Source of the DNA: Spisula solida
Lineage: Eukaryota > Mollusca > Bivalvia > Venerida > Mactridae
Assembly: GCA_947247005.1 (NCBI GenBank)
Contig: OX365955.1
Location: 35,381,822 to 35,445,821 of the forward strand
DNA length: 64,000 nt
Direction: 5' to 3'
Program-made: the position numbers and the translations under genes
The notes under the pieces: model-generated
Told to the model about the DNA's origin: nothing
Database searches by the model: none
What the model saw: only the letters and a program-made list of their open reading frames with translations
Part shown: piece by piece, positions 46,296 through 59,697 of the stretch
Numbering within the stretch: position 1 is the first letter of the stretch
Layout: each line of letters opens with the position of its first letter

Positions 46296-46795
46296 AGTTG
46301 TTGGTGTCCCGTAGAGCCATGCAATGCTGTGTTAGACAGTTGTTGGTACCCCATGAACCTATAACATGCTGTGTTAGGTAGTTGTTGATACCCCATAGAG
46401 CCATGAAATGCTGCGATAGACAGTTGTTGGTGTCCCGTAGAGCCATGAAATGCTGTGTTAGACAGTTGTTGGTGTCCCATAGAGCCATGAAATGCTGTGT
46501 TAGACAGTTGTTGGTGTCCCATAGAGCCATGAAATGCAATTAGACAGTTGTTGGTACCCCATGAACCTATAACATGCTGTGTTAGGTAGTTGTTGATACC
46601 CCATAGAGCCATGAAATGCTGCGATAGACAGTTGTTGGTGTCCCGTAGAGCCATGAAATGCTGTGTTAGACAGTTGTTGGTACCCCATAGAGCCATGAAA
46701 TGCTGTGTTAGACAGTTGTTGGTACCCAATAGAGCCACGAAATGCTGTGCAAGACAGTTATTGGTACCCCGTGTTGTCTTGAGAGACAGTGTCAT
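46296..46795 (+). repeat. 42-bp minisatellite, segment 2
   Basis: About 12 units, the same as 36960-37498; unit starts at 46463 and 46505 are 42 bp apart. It contains a local duplication of a block with 'ccatgaacctataacatgct'. Before the insertion at 37503 this was one array of about 1 kb. Confidence 0.9.
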
Positions 46796-47299
46796 ACATT
46801 ATTATTTTATTAGATATCCCCCTTTACACTGGATGACTGTGTCAGACATTTGTAGATGCCCCATGGTACAAAGAATAGATATACTAGGTGATGATCTTAT
46901 TCTTCTGAGGCTAGTAATAGCTGTAATTGATAGTGTTGAGTATCCCAAAAAATGTAGAAATCTCTACCTGGACTTATACTCTGCATAATGATTAGTTAAG
47001 CTGTTTTTACAACCTTTAAACATTTATGTTCCTTACACTTAAATATTAGAAACATTTGTTGACACATTTTCTTGATTATGACTATCGCTACAGGGATTAG
47101 AAACAAATCAACTGCAATGAATGTTATAAAAGTGGGTGGGGTAATTTTTAATTACTGCTAGTTGCCACTTAAATCTCTAATTTTCCCTTTAAATTGGTAC
47201 ATTTCAATTCAGATTGACTCGAAATCGACTTCCATGTGTAAATGAATGTGTTTAAGCATCGTGTCTACCACTGGTACATTCGATATCTAGTGTATACCC

Positions 47300-48012
47300 G
47301 TTTTTTGCACTTTTTTACCATTTGACCTTGAAATGACCTTGACCTTCATTCATGATGACCTCAATAAATGACCCTTAGCATTAGCAGTATTAAAACTTTC
47401 TATTCAGTCAAACATTCGATAATGATAATTCAAATACTACAGGCTATTATGTGTAAATCACCTACATTTAATGTTTTGAAAGGGGGTGGGGTAATTGTTT
47501 ATTACACTAAACTGCCTCTCAGACTCCGAATATCCCTTGGAATTGATACATTTCAAATTTTTTTCATCTAATATTTACTCTCATGTGCAAATGCATGTGT
47601 TTAAGCATCATTTGTACTATTTATGACATTTGAAATCTGGTGCACATCATTTTAATGGACGTTTTTACCATTTGACCTTGAACTGACCTTGACCTTGACA
47701 TTGTTGGACTACAAATTGGAATTAAAATTGTGCAATTAGTAAGGATGTATCAAAGTCAGTGAACCATTTTACTATAATATGCAAGTTTAGTGTATTAATA
47801 AGGTTAAGTAAACTGTAGTTTGTATCTTATTTTGAAGCACCATGTGACCTTGAACTCGACCTTTTCAAACTTTCCTCTCAAGGACGGCAACTTTTACCTA
47901 TATTTCAGTTATCCTGAATGTCTCAGGAACATTTTGGTATATGACTCAGCTTGTGTACTTTTATTGCAATGTTCACTCTACTTTGAGTCAAAATGATGCT
48001 CTACTATCACCC
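47300..48012. repeat. Right arm of the large inverted repeat
   Basis: Inverse partner of 34895-36000, with a perfect 47-bp match at 47927-47973. It holds clusters of TGACCTTGA-type motifs at 47320-47350, 47668-47700 and 47846-47870. Confidence 0.65.
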
Positions 48013-48189
48013 AACTAAACAATCATGGTTAAAATCTACAGTACTTTAATACTACAAGAGGTCCCAAGCGGACCGGGGTCGCTCACCTGTCCCATACATG
48101 GATATGGGAGACTTAGAGGTCAGAGCAAACAGCTATTACATCGAAATTGGTTGTGCGCAAGTTTAATGGAATAACAAATAATACCTCAA

Positions 48190-50575
48190 ACATGGATATA
48201 GTACCAAAATAGCCAATCTCTGGTCTACTGAGAACTGTAGATGATGTAGCAATCTCTGGTTACTGTAGATGATGTAGCAATCTCTGGTCTACTGATAACT
48301 GTAGATGATGTAGCAATCTCTGGTCCACTGATAACTATAGATGATGTAGCAATATCTGGTCCACTGATAACTATAGATGATGTAGCAATCTCTGGTCTAC
48401 TGATAACTATAGATGATGTAGCAATCTCTGGTCCACTGATAACTGTAGATGATGTAGCAATATCTGGTTACTGTAGATGATGTAGCAATCTCTGGACTAC
48501 TGATAACTGTAGATGATGTAGCAATCTCTGGTCCACTGATAACTATAGATGATGTAGCAATCTCTGGTCTACTGATAACTATAGATGATGTAGTAATCTC
48601 TGGTCCACTGTTAACTGTAGATGATGTAGCATCTGGTCTACTGATAACTATTGATGATGTAGCAATCTCTGGTCCACTGATAACTGTAGATGATGTAGCA
48701 ATCTCTGGTCTACTGTTAACTGTAGATGATGTAGCAATCTCTGGTCCACTGTTAACTGTAAATGATGTAGCAATCTCTGGTCTACTGATAACTGTAGATG
48801 ATGTAGCAATCTCTGGTCTACTGATAACTGTAGATGATGTAGCAATCTCTGGTCCACTGTTAACTGTAGATGATGTAGCAATCTCTGGTCCACTGATAAC
48901 TGTAGATGATGTAGCAATCTCTGGTCTACTGATAACTGTAGATGATGTAGCAATCTCTGGTAACTGTAGACGATGTAGCAATCTCTGGTCCACTGATAAC
49001 TGTAGATGATGTAGCAATCTCTGGTCCACTGATAACTGTAGATGATATAGCAATCTCTGGTCCACTGATAACTGTAGATGAAGTAGCAATCTCTGGTCCA
49101 CTGTTAACTGAAGATGATGTAGCAATCTCTGGTCTACTGATAACTGTAGATGATGTAGCAATCTCTGGTCCACTGATAACTGTAGATGATGTAGCAATCT
49201 CTGGTAACTGTAGATGATGTAGCAATCTCTGGACTACTGATAACTGTAGATGATGTAGCAATCTCTGGTCCACTATTAACTATAGATGATGTAGCAATAT
49301 CTGGTCTACTGATAACTATAGATGATGTAGCAATCTCTGGTCAACTGTTAACTGTAGATGATGTAGCATCTGGTCTACTGATAACTATAGATGATGTAGC
49401 AATCTCTGGTCCACTGATAACTGTAGATGATGAAGCAATCTCTGGTCTACTGTTAACTGTAGATGATGTAGCAATCTCTGGTCCACTGTTAACTGTAAAT
49501 GATGTAGCAATCTCTGGTCTACTGATAACTGTAGATGATGTAGCAATCTCTGGTAACTGTAGATGATGTAGCAATCTCTGGTCCACTGATTACTGTAGAT
49601 GATGTAGCAATCTCTGGTCCACTGTTAACTGTAGATGATGTAGCAATCTCTGGTAACTGTAGATGATGTAGCAATCTCTGGTAACTGTAGATGATGTAGC
49701 AATCTCTGGTAACTGTAGATGATGTAGCAATCTCTGGTCCACTGATAACTGTAGATGATGTAGCAATCTCTGGTCTACTGTTAACTGTAGATGATGTAGC
49801 AATCTCTGGTCTACTGATAACTATAGATGATGTAGCAATCTCTGGTCCACTGTTAACTGTAGATGATGTAGCAATCTCAGGTCTACTGATAACTGTAGAT
49901 GATGTAGCAATCTCTGGTAACGGTAGATGATGTAGCAATCTCTGGTCTACTGATAACTATAGATGATTTAGCAATCTCTGGTCCACTGATTACTGTAGAT
50001 GATGTAGCAATCTCAGGTCTACTGATAACTGTAGATGATGTAGCAATCTCTGGTAACTGTAGATGATATAGCAGTCTCTGGTCCACTGTTAACTGTAGAT
50101 GATGTAGCAATCTCTGGTCCACTGATAACTGTAGATGATGTAGCAATCTCTGGTCTACTGATAACTGTAGATGATGTAGCAATCTCTGGTCCACTGATAA
50201 CTGTAGATGATGTAGCAATCTCTGGTCCACTGATAACTGTAGATGGTGTAGTAATCTCTGGTCTACTGATAACTGTAGATGATGTAGCAATCTCTGGTCC
50301 ACTGATAACTGTAGATGATGTAGCAATCTCTGGTCCACTGTTAACTGTAGATGATCTAGCAATCTCTGGTCTACTGATAACTGTAGATGATGTAGCAATC
50401 TCTGGTCCACTGATAACTGTAGATGATGTAGCAATCTCTGGTAACTGTAGATGATGTAGCAATATCTGGTCACTATAGATGATGTAGCAATCTCTGGTTA
50501 CTATAGATGATGTAGCAATCTCTGGTCACTATAGATGATGTAGCAATCTCTGGTCACTTTAGATGATTTGGCAAT
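48190..50575 (-). repeat. 36-bp minisatellite
   Basis: About 65 units of 'aactgtagatgatgtagcaa' plus 'tctctggtccactgat', period 36 bp. 28-bp units lacking the last 8 bases are interspersed. Variants alternate 'ggtctactg' and 'ggtccactg'. Minus-strand frames of up to 266 codons arise from the period and are not genes. Confidence 0.95.
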
Positions 50576-53500
50576 CTCAATGTAGTACCTCGTTGTGTTA
50601 GATAGTACCTCAATGTGATAGACACAGTACCTCAATGTGTTAAGATATCTCATTGTGTTAGACACCTCATTGGGTTAGATACCTCAATGTGTTAGATAGC
50701 ACCTCAATGTGTTAGATACCTCAATGTGTTAGACAGTACCTCAATGTGTTTATATATCTCATAGTGTTAGACACCTCATTGAGTTAGATACCTCAATGTG
50801 TTAGATACTTCAATGTGTTAGATAGCACCTCAATGTGTTAGATAGCACCACAATGTGTTAGATACCTCATTTTGTTAGACACCTCATTGTTTTAGATACC
50901 TCAATGTGTTAGACACCTGATTCTGTTAGATACCTCATTGTGTTAGATACCTCGATGGGTTATATACCTTGTTGTGATAGATACCTCATGATGTTAGCTA
51001 TCTCATTGTGTGAGATACCTCATTTTGTAAGGTATCTCATTATGTCAGATACCTCACTGTGTCAGATAACTCATTGTGTCAGATACCTCATCATGTTAGG
51101 TACCTCTTGATGTTAGATTCCTCAAAGTGTTAGATAGTACCTCATGATGTTAGCTATCTCATTGTGTTAGATACCTCATTGTGTTAGATAGTACCTCATT
51201 GTGATAGATACCTCATTGCGTTATATACCTTAATGTGTTAGATAGTACCTCAATGTGTTAGATAGTACCTCATTGTGTTAGATAGTACCTCATTGTGTTA
51301 GATACCTCATTGTATTAGACAGTACCTCAATGTGATAGATACCTCATTGTGTAAGATATCTCAATGTGTTAGATAGTTCCTAAATGTGTTAAATACCTCA
51401 ATGTGTTAGACAGTACTGAATGTGATAGATACCTCATTGCGTTAGATACCTCAATGTGTTAGATAGTACCTCAATGTGTTAGATAGTACCTGATTGTGTT
51501 AGATAGTACCTCAATGGGATAGATACCTCATTGTGTTAGATACGTCATTGTGTTAGATAGTACCTCATTGTGTTAGATAGTACCTCATTGTGTTAGATAG
51601 TACCTAAATGTGTTAGATAGTACCTCAATGTGTTAGATAGTACCTCATTGTGTTAGATAGTACCTCATTGTGATAGATACCTCATTGCTTTAGATACCTC
51701 AATGAGTTAGACAGTACCTCAAGGTGTTAAGATTTCTCATTGTGTTAGACACCTCATTGGGTTAGATACCTCAATGTGTTAGATAGCACCTCAATGTGTT
51801 AGATACCTCAATGTGTTGGCAGTACCTCAATGTGTTAAGATATCTCATTGTGTTAGACACCTCATTGGGTTAGATACCTCAATGTGTTAGATAGCATCTC
51901 AATGTGTTAGATACCTCATTTTGTTAGAAACCTCATTGTTTTAGATACCTCGATGTGTTATATACCTCATGGTATCAGATACCTTGTTGTGATAGATACC
52001 TCATGATGTTAGCTATCTCATTGTGTTAGATACCTCATGGTGTTAGATACCTCATTGTGATAAATAGTACCTCAATATGTTAGATTGTACCTCAATGGTA
52101 TAGATATCTCATTGTAATAGATAGTACCTCAATGTGATAGATAGTACCTCAATGTGATAGAAAGTACCTCAATGAGTTAGATATCTGAATGTGTTAGATA
52201 TCTCATTGTGTTAGATAGTACCTCAAAGTGTTAGATATCTCATTATGTTAAATACCTCACTGTGACAGATAGTATGTCTGTTTGTCAATGTGTTAAATAC
52301 CTCATTGTGATAGATAGTATGTCAATGTGTTAGATTGTACATCAATGTGTTAGATAGTACCTCATTGTGATACATAGTTCCTCAATGTGTTAGAAAGTAC
52401 CTCATTGTGTAAGTTACCTCATTATCTAAGATATCTTATTGTGTTAGATACCTCATTGTGTTAGATATCTTAATTTGTTAGATGGTACCTCAATGTGTTA
52501 GATACCTCATTGTGTTAGATACCTCATTGTGTTAGATATCTCAATGTGATAGTACCTCAACGTGTTAGATACTTCAATGTGTTAGATAGTACCTCATTGT
52601 GTTAGATAGTACCTCAATGTGATAGATAGTACCTCATTGTGTTAGATAGTACCTCAATGTGATAGATAGTATCTCATTGTGTTAGACATTACCTCAATGT
52701 GTTAGATACTTCAATGTGTTAGATAGTACCTCATTGTGTTAGATACTTCAATGTGTTAGATAGTACCTCAATGTGTTAGATAGTACCTCATTGTGTTAGA
52801 TAGTACCTCAATGTGTTAGATAGTACCTCATTGTGTTAGATAGTACCTCAATGTGTTAGATAGTACCTCAATGTGTTAGATAGTACCTCAATGTGTTAGA
52901 TATCTCACTGTGTTAAATACCTCAATATGTTAGATATCTCATTGTGTTAAATACCTCAATATGTTAGAAAGTACCTCAATGTGTTAGATAGTACCTCAAT
53001 GTGTTACATATCTCAATGTGTTAGATATATCATTGTGTTAAATACCTCATTGTGTTAGATATTTCATTGTGTTAAATACCTCAATGTGTTAGATAGTACC
53101 TCAATATGTTAGATACTTCATTGTGTTATATTGTATCTCATTGAGTTAGACAGTACCTCAATGTGTTAGATACCTCATTGTGTCAGATAGTACCTCAATG
53201 TGTTAGATACCTAATTGTGTTAGATATGACATTGTCTTAGATATCTCATTGTGTTAGATACCTGATGGTATCAGATACCTTGCTGTGATAGATACCTCAT
53301 GGTGTTAGCTATCTCATTGTGTGAGATACCTCATTGTGTAAGGTATCTTGTTATGTCAGATACCTCACTGTGTCAGATAACTGATCATGTTAGGTATCTC
53401 ATGGTGTTAGATTCCTTATTTTGTTAGATATTTCATTGTGATAGATAGCAACTCAATGTGTTAGGTACCTCATTGTGTCAGATACCTCAATGTGTTAGAT

Positions 53501-53930
53501 ACATCATTGTGTTAGATATTTCATTGTGATAGATAGCACCTCATGTGTTAGGTACCTCATTGTGTCAGATACATTGTTGTGTTAAATTCCTCATTGTGTC
53601 AGATACATCATGGTGTTAGATTCCTCATTGTGATAGATAGCACCTCAATGTGATAGATAGTACCTCAATGTGTCAGATACCTCATTGCGTCAGATTTCTC
53701 ATTGTGTCAGATCACGCATTGTCTTAGATTCCTCAATGTGTTAGATAGCACCTCAATGTGTTAGATACCTCATTGTGTTAGATTCATCACTGTGTTAGAT
53801 AGCACCTCAATGTGTTAGATACCTCATTGTGTTAGATATCTTGTTGTGTCAAATACCTGATTGTGTCAGATATCTCATGGTCTTAGATTACTCATTGTGC
53901 CAGATATCTCTTTGTGTTAGATACCCAATG
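50576..53930 (+). repeat. 17-20-bp minisatellite
   Basis: More than 150 units of 'tacctcaatgtgttagatag' (20 bp) mixed with 17-bp 'tacctcattgtgttaga', spanning 3.3 kb. Larger blocks are duplicated: the 'cattgtgtgagatacctc' block near 51007 recurs near 53313. No reading frame persists. Confidence 0.95.
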
Positions 53931-53934
53931 GCAT

Positions 53935-54430
53935 ATTTAAGTTTTTTACATCACATAGACTCAATGGCATATTGAAGTTTCAAGGCAAGTTTTGTCTATG
54001 ATTTGACCTTATGACCTAGTTAATGACCGCAGATGACCCAATATCCAACTTGACCTAGATTTTGTTGAGATGATCATTGTGACCAACTTTCATAAAGATA
54101 GGCCAACATTGAGACCTCTAGAGACTGCACAAGGTTTCTCTAAGACTTGAAATTGTGACCTAGTTTTTTACCCCAGATGACCCAATACTGAACTTGACCT
54201 ACATATTGTTGGATGATCATTGTGACCTAGTTTAATAAAGATTAGGTCAAAATTGTGACCTCTAGTGAACTACACAAGGTTTTTCTAAGATTTGACCTAG
54301 TGACCTAGTTTTTTACCCCAGATGACCTTATATTGAAATTGGTCTAGATTTTGATAAAATGATAGTTGTGACCAAGTTTCTTAAAGATTAGGCAAAAATT
54401 GTGACCTCTAGTGACTACACAAGGTTGACG
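53935..54430 (+). repeat. ~145-bp TGACCT-rich units of hairpin-ended element copy 2
   Basis: About three units like those at 23300-24080, with 'cttgacctagattttgttga' and 'gacctctagtgactacacaa'. Confidence 0.85.
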
Positions 54431-54534
54431 GACGGACGAACGAAGAGTGATCACAAAAGCTCACTCTGTCACTTTGGAAACAAGAAAGACAATTTGTCAC
54501 ACAAATATGCCAGTCTGAGTTGTTAAATTGTCAT

Positions 54535-55131
54535 TTTATTATTATTATTATACCATATTTATATAGCCCTTTTTTCGTGTACATACACGTTCAAAAGTGC
54601 TGTACAATCACGATTAATACATGGTTAAAACAATATACATAAATCATACAACTATGGACAAATTTATAAATCAAGGGTATGAATAAAATACGAAAAGGAG
54701 ATTTCCCGACGAAAAGGAGATTCCTCAATACCTGACAATGACACCGCTGGTGTTTGATCACAATTCAAGACGTTTTTTTATCATTTATTTCCGGTGTCAG
54801 TCAAGCATGACGAGGACAGCAGCTTTATTCTGGTCTAGAGAACAAAGGATGCATTTTGCACACAAAGTAAAGCAGTTCCAGTAGAGTGGAATTTTCTATA
54901 TGCGGACTGGCGCTCTTCATGGAGATTATGCACAGTTAAGTGATTATCTAGTTGAGCATCGACTACCTTCTCAAGAACTTTTGAAACAAAAGGTAAGTTT
55001 GACATCGGTCTGTAATTTTTCATTACATTTTGATCAAGGCCTGGTTTCTTTATCAGTGGTCTTATTCTGGAGCTTTTAAAAGCCGTGGGTACATAAGAAT
55101 TTTCAAGTGATGCATTGAGGTGGTTTCGCAA
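54535..55131 (-). pseudogene. LINE reverse transcriptase N-terminal palm fragment
   Basis: A 98-codon minus-strand frame (55131-54835) reads 'PTAFKSSRIRPLIKKPGLD', 'KNYRPMSNLPFVSKVLEKVV' and 'SAYRKFHSTGTALL', the early palm blocks of CR1/L2/jockey-like reverse transcriptases. The catalytic part is missing. The same strand then runs ~300 bp to an ATT-type tail at 54535-54552. That fits a LINE copy with a large internal deletion, or two adjacent fragments. Confidence 0.78.
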
Positions 55132-55670
55132 AATGATTACTCAAGAAAATTGAGGACTAAGAGTGTTGTGATTTGATGCAAGATAGTGTTCTAAATGAAA
55201 GTGAGGTTCCTGTGTTCCAAGTGTAGACTTGTGGCAATGGAAATTATCTTCCACATTATACTAATATCTTTACATATATGCTGCAAATATGATAACTGTA
55301 GTCCATATACTTAGACACAAGTTTGAAGGATAAACAGACTGGTAGACCGATGAGATCACCTCAATGATGCATTATGAGAAATGAGTACAAATAACCTCTT
55401 TGTATCACATACTCTAGCCATGTCGGATTTTATCCAACTGTGGATTGTATCACACTTGCTTCATTATCCAGCCACATCTTGAAGCTGGCAACCAGCAGGT
55501 TCCTTGTTAGACCACTACACTTTGCTGGTTCCTTCTTTATAACTTAAGGTGCATCCTGAGCTTAGAGTAAGCATCAAGATTTACTTTTCCAGCCGTACAA
55601 ACACCAGTGATACAGTTCTTGTAACTGTTGATTGCTAGGGGCTGAAATATAGAACATCATACAATCATTC
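55132..55670. other. Unassigned sequence
   Basis: No motif, repeat or frame recognised. Confidence 0.5.
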
Positions 55671-57928
55671 TTAATAACAAGAGGATCATAGATCCTGTGG
55701 CGCTCACCTGCTAAACATGGTCAAACTTTTAACTTCACCTTAAGGTCATCAAGATTTGACAAATTGTCCTAGTTTTGACCGCACATTACCAAATTTAATT
55801 ACCACATTTACCTAAAGGTCATCAAGACAAACATTTTGACCAAACTTCATGAAGATTAAAGCAAAAATGCGACATCCAGGGTGTTAACAAGGTTTTCCTA
55901 TTATTTGACCTATTGACCTAGTTTTTGGTCCCACATGACCCAACTTCGAACTTGACCTAGATTTCATTGAGGTACAACTACTGACTAAGTTTGATGAAGA
56001 TCAAAGCAAAAGTGTCACCTTTTCATTCAGGTACAACTACTGACCAAGTTTGATGAAGATCAAAGCATAAATGTGACCTCCAGAGTGTTAACAAGGTTTT
56101 CCTATTATTTGACCTATTGATATAGTTTTTGGCCCCACATGACCCAACTTCGAACTTGACCTAGATATCATTGAAGTAAACTACTGACCAAGTTTGATGA
56201 AGATCAAAGCAAAAATGTGACCTCCAGAATGTTTACAAGGTTTTCCTATTATTTGACCTATTGACCTAGTTTTTGACCTCACATGACCCAACTTTGAACT
56301 TGACCTAGATTTAATTGAGGTACAACTACTGACCGAGTTTGATGAAAATCAAAGCAAAAGTATCACCTACATAGTTAACAAGGTTTTCCTTTTATTTGAC
56401 CTATTGACCTAGTTTTTGGCCCCCCCACATGACCCAACTGCAAACTTGACCTAGATTTCATTGATGTACAACTACTGACCAAGTTTGATGAAGATCGAAT
56501 AACAAATGTGACCTCCAGAGTGTTAACAAGGTTTTCCATTTATTTGACCTATTGACCTACTTTTTTGACCCCACATGACCCACAACTTTAAACTTGACCT
56601 AGATTTCATTGAGGTTCAACTACTGACCAAGTTTGATGAAAATCATAGCAAAAGTATCACCTACAGAGTATTAACAAGGTTTTCCTATTATATGACCTAT
56701 TGACCTGGTTTTTGGCCCCCCACATGACCCAACTTTAAACTTGACCTAGATTTTATTGAGGTACAACTACTGACCAAGTTTGATGAAGATCAAATCAAAA
56801 ATGTGACCTCCAGAGTGTTAACAAGGTTTTCCTTTTATTTGACCTATTGACCTACTTTTTTGGCCCCCCACATGACCCAACTTTAAACTTGACCTAGATT
56901 TTATTGAGGTACAACTACTGACCAAGTTTGATGAAGATCAAAGCAAAAATGTGACCTCCAGAGTGTTAACAAGGTTTTCCTATTATTTGACCTATTGACC
57001 TACTTTTTTGACCCCACATGACCCAATTTCGAACTTGGCCTAGATTTCATTGAGGTACAACTACTGACCAAGTTTGATGAAGATCAAATAAAAAATGTGA
57101 CCTCCAGAGTGTTAACAAGGTTTTCCTTTTATTTGACCTATTGACCTACTTTTTTGGCCCCACATGACCCAACTTCGAACTTGACCTAGATATCATTGAA
57201 GTAAACTACTGACCAAGTTTGATGAAGATCAAAGCAAAAATGTGACCTCCAGAATGTTTACAAGGTTTTCCTATTATTTGACCTATTGACCTAGTTTTTG
57301 ACCTCACATGACCCAACTTTGAACTTGACCTAGATTTTATTGAGGTACAACTACTGACCAAGTTTGATGAAGATCAAATCAAAAATGTGACCTCCAGAGT
57401 GTTAACAAGGTTTTCCTTTTATTTGACCTATTGACCTACTTTTTTGGCCCCCCACATGACCCAACTTTAAACTTGACCTAGATTTTATTGAGGTACAACT
57501 ACTGACCAAGTTTGATGAAGATCAAATCAAAAATGTGACCTCCAGAGTGTTAACAAGGTTTTCCTTTTATTTGACCTATTGACCTACTTTTTTGACCCCA
57601 CATGACCCAATTTCGAACTTGACCTAGATTTCATTGAGGTACAACTACTGACCGAGTTTGATGAAGATCAAAGCAAAAATGTGACCTCCAGAGTGTTAAC
57701 AAGGTTTTCCTATTATTTGACCTATTGACCTAGTTTTTGGTCCCACATGACCCAACTTCGAACTTGGCCTAGATTTCATTGAGGTACAACTACTGACCAA
57801 GTTTGATGAAGATCAAATAAAAAATGTGACCTCCAGAGTGTTAACAAGGTTTTCCTTTTATTTGACCTATTGACCTACTTTTTTGACCCCACATGACCCA
57901 ACTTCGAACTTTACCTAGATTTCATTAT

Positions 57929-59697
57929 AGGATTAAACGACCATTTGTTGACGTTCACTGATGTGTAAAAACGTCAACAAATGGTCGTTTAATCCTTATA
58001 ATTCCAAACTGACGCTTAATCACATAAATATCAATGAAAACATTGAATTTACTCCCGCGCTTTTTAAAATAAAAGCTCCGCGAGTCGCATGTGTCGCCTG
58101 ACGAAATGCACATTTGTCATGGAAAACTATCCAGTATTGGGCTACATATCAGACTCACAAGAGTTCTCTAGTCATCTGAACTAAAAACGACAAAGCAATG
58201 CTCTGGACAAAAAAATGTCCTGATAAAATCAATCTAAAGGGAATCATTCAAACACTACACAAGCTAGAGTTATGATTCTTGCGCACTGCACTTCATGTCA
58301 CAGCAAAGAAACATGCATTCCTATTTTTGAGTCATTAATAGTTATGGTGACAAAGTTATGCCACGGACAAAAAATGCTTATAAAATCAATCAAAGGGAAA
58401 AAATTGAAAAATGGCACAAGGTATAGTTACGGTTATTGTGTACTGCACTTGGACTTTTGGTAAGAAACATGCATACCAAGTTTCAAGTCATTCAACCTCA
58501 TGGTGACAAAGTTATCCTCCGGACAAGAAATGCTCAAATTAAATCAATCTAAGGGAAATAATTCAAAAACGATGCAAGGCAGAGTTATGGTTCTTGCGCA
58601 CTGCATTTCGGCTTATTGCAAGAAACATACATACAAAATCTTGAGTCATTTGAACTTAAGGTGACAAAGTTATGCTCCGGACAAGAAATGCTCTAATAAA
58701 ATCAATCAAAGGGAAATAATTCAAAAACTATGACAGGTAGAGTTATGGTTCTTGCGCACTGCACTCCGGCATATTGCAAGAAACATGCCTATCAATTCTT
58801 GAGTCATTTGAACGTAAGGTGACAAAGTTATGCTCTGGACAAGAAATGCTCTAATAAAATCAATCAAAGGGAAATAATTCAAAAACTATGACAGGTAGAG
58901 TTATGGTTCTTGTGCACTGCACTCCGGCTTATTGCAAGAAACATGCATACCAAATCTAGAGTCATTTGAACTAAAGGTGACAAAGTTATGCTCCGGACAA
59001 GAAATGCTCTAATAAAATCAATCAAAGGGAAAGAATTCAAAAACTATGACAGGTAGAGTTATGGTCCTTGCGCACTGCACTCCGGCTTATTGCAAGAAAC
59101 ATGCATACCAATTCTTGAGTCATTTGAACTTAAGGTGACAAAGTTATGCTCTGGACAAGAAATGCTCTAATAAAATCAATCAAAGGGAAATAATTCAAAA
59201 ACTATGACAGGTAAAGTTATGGTTATTGCGCACTGCACTCCGGCTTATTGCAAGAAACATGCATACCAATTCTTGAGTCATTTGAACTTAAGGTGACAAA
59301 GTTATGCTCCGGACAAGCAATTTGTGACGCCGCCGCCGCCAAAGTAACACCTAGGCGACACAAAAATGGCCTTGATTTAATGACGTTGTAAACGTGACGT
59401 CACCATTACGTGACGTTTGGTGAATTACGTTAGCTAAGCAAAAAGTGTTTAGCTGCTTTGTTCCTTACGTAAACACAAAATCAGGGGATGAACATACATG
59501 TAGGTAAGATTCTATATCAAAATTAAGCTATAAGAGCTTGTACAGCCTTTGCACTTTGACTTATTACACACACATTCGTCTAGAACGTTTACATAAGTAA
59601 TGTCCGAGGGTACCGATTAGTGAAAACGGAGGTTCACTGATTAGTAAACGTCACGCCTTAGCCAATCAGAATGCAGGGATTTGCTGACTTTGGAATT
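57929..59697. mobile_element. Element nested in copy 3: terminal palindrome plus 158-bp tandem repeats
   Basis: Normal units read 'gatttcattgaggtacaac'. Here 'gatttcatt' ends at 57926 and 'attgaggtac' resumes at 59698, so the insertion is bracketed with a likely ATT duplication. It starts with a perfect 26-bp palindrome. It holds about seven units of a 158-bp repeat (58170-59325; 'atgctccggacaagaaatgc' at 58672, 58830, 58988, 59146, 59304). It ends with ~370 bp of unique sequence. No coding frame. A palindrome at one end plus a tandem core recalls non-autonomous Helitron/Helentron-type elements, but this is only an analogy. Confidence 0.75.
57930..57995. repeat. Perfect 26-bp palindrome, 14-base loop
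   Basis: Arm 'ggattaaacgaccatttgtt' plus 'gacgtt' (57930-57955) is exactly complementary to 57970-57995. Nearly matching 'ttata' bases extend it outwards. It would form a strong hairpin at the left end of the nested element. Confidence 0.95.

Larger units (their letters stand above)
48055..54480 (+). mobile_element. Hairpin-ended tandem-repeat element, copy 2 (giant, with foreign minisatellites)
   Basis: The left end has the GGTCC-CAAGC-GGACC hairpin (48060-48074) and CGCTCACCTG. The right end at 54450-54476 has 'gtgatcacaaaagctcac' and the first stem strand of the terminal hairpin, but is cut after CACTTT, so the closing strand is missing. The usual ~145-bp TGACCT units are confined to 53960-54430. 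The rest is two unrelated minisatellites, 36 bp and ~20 bp in period. It may be one element expanded from inside, or the left end of one copy joined to the right end of another. Confidence 0.6.

Noticed and set aside
34895..48012. Calling the outer inverted arms a complete transposon
   Set aside because: Homology fades before any terminal motif or target duplication could be found.
48397..50473. Long minus-strand frames of up to 266 codons with 'LHHLQLSVDQR' repeats
   Set aside because: They follow from a 36-bp repeat whose period is divisible by three. Several frames are open at once and 28-bp units break each one.
48190..50575. CRISPR-like appearance of a 36-bp regular repeat
   Set aside because: No unique spacers; units are contiguous and the sequence context is eukaryotic.
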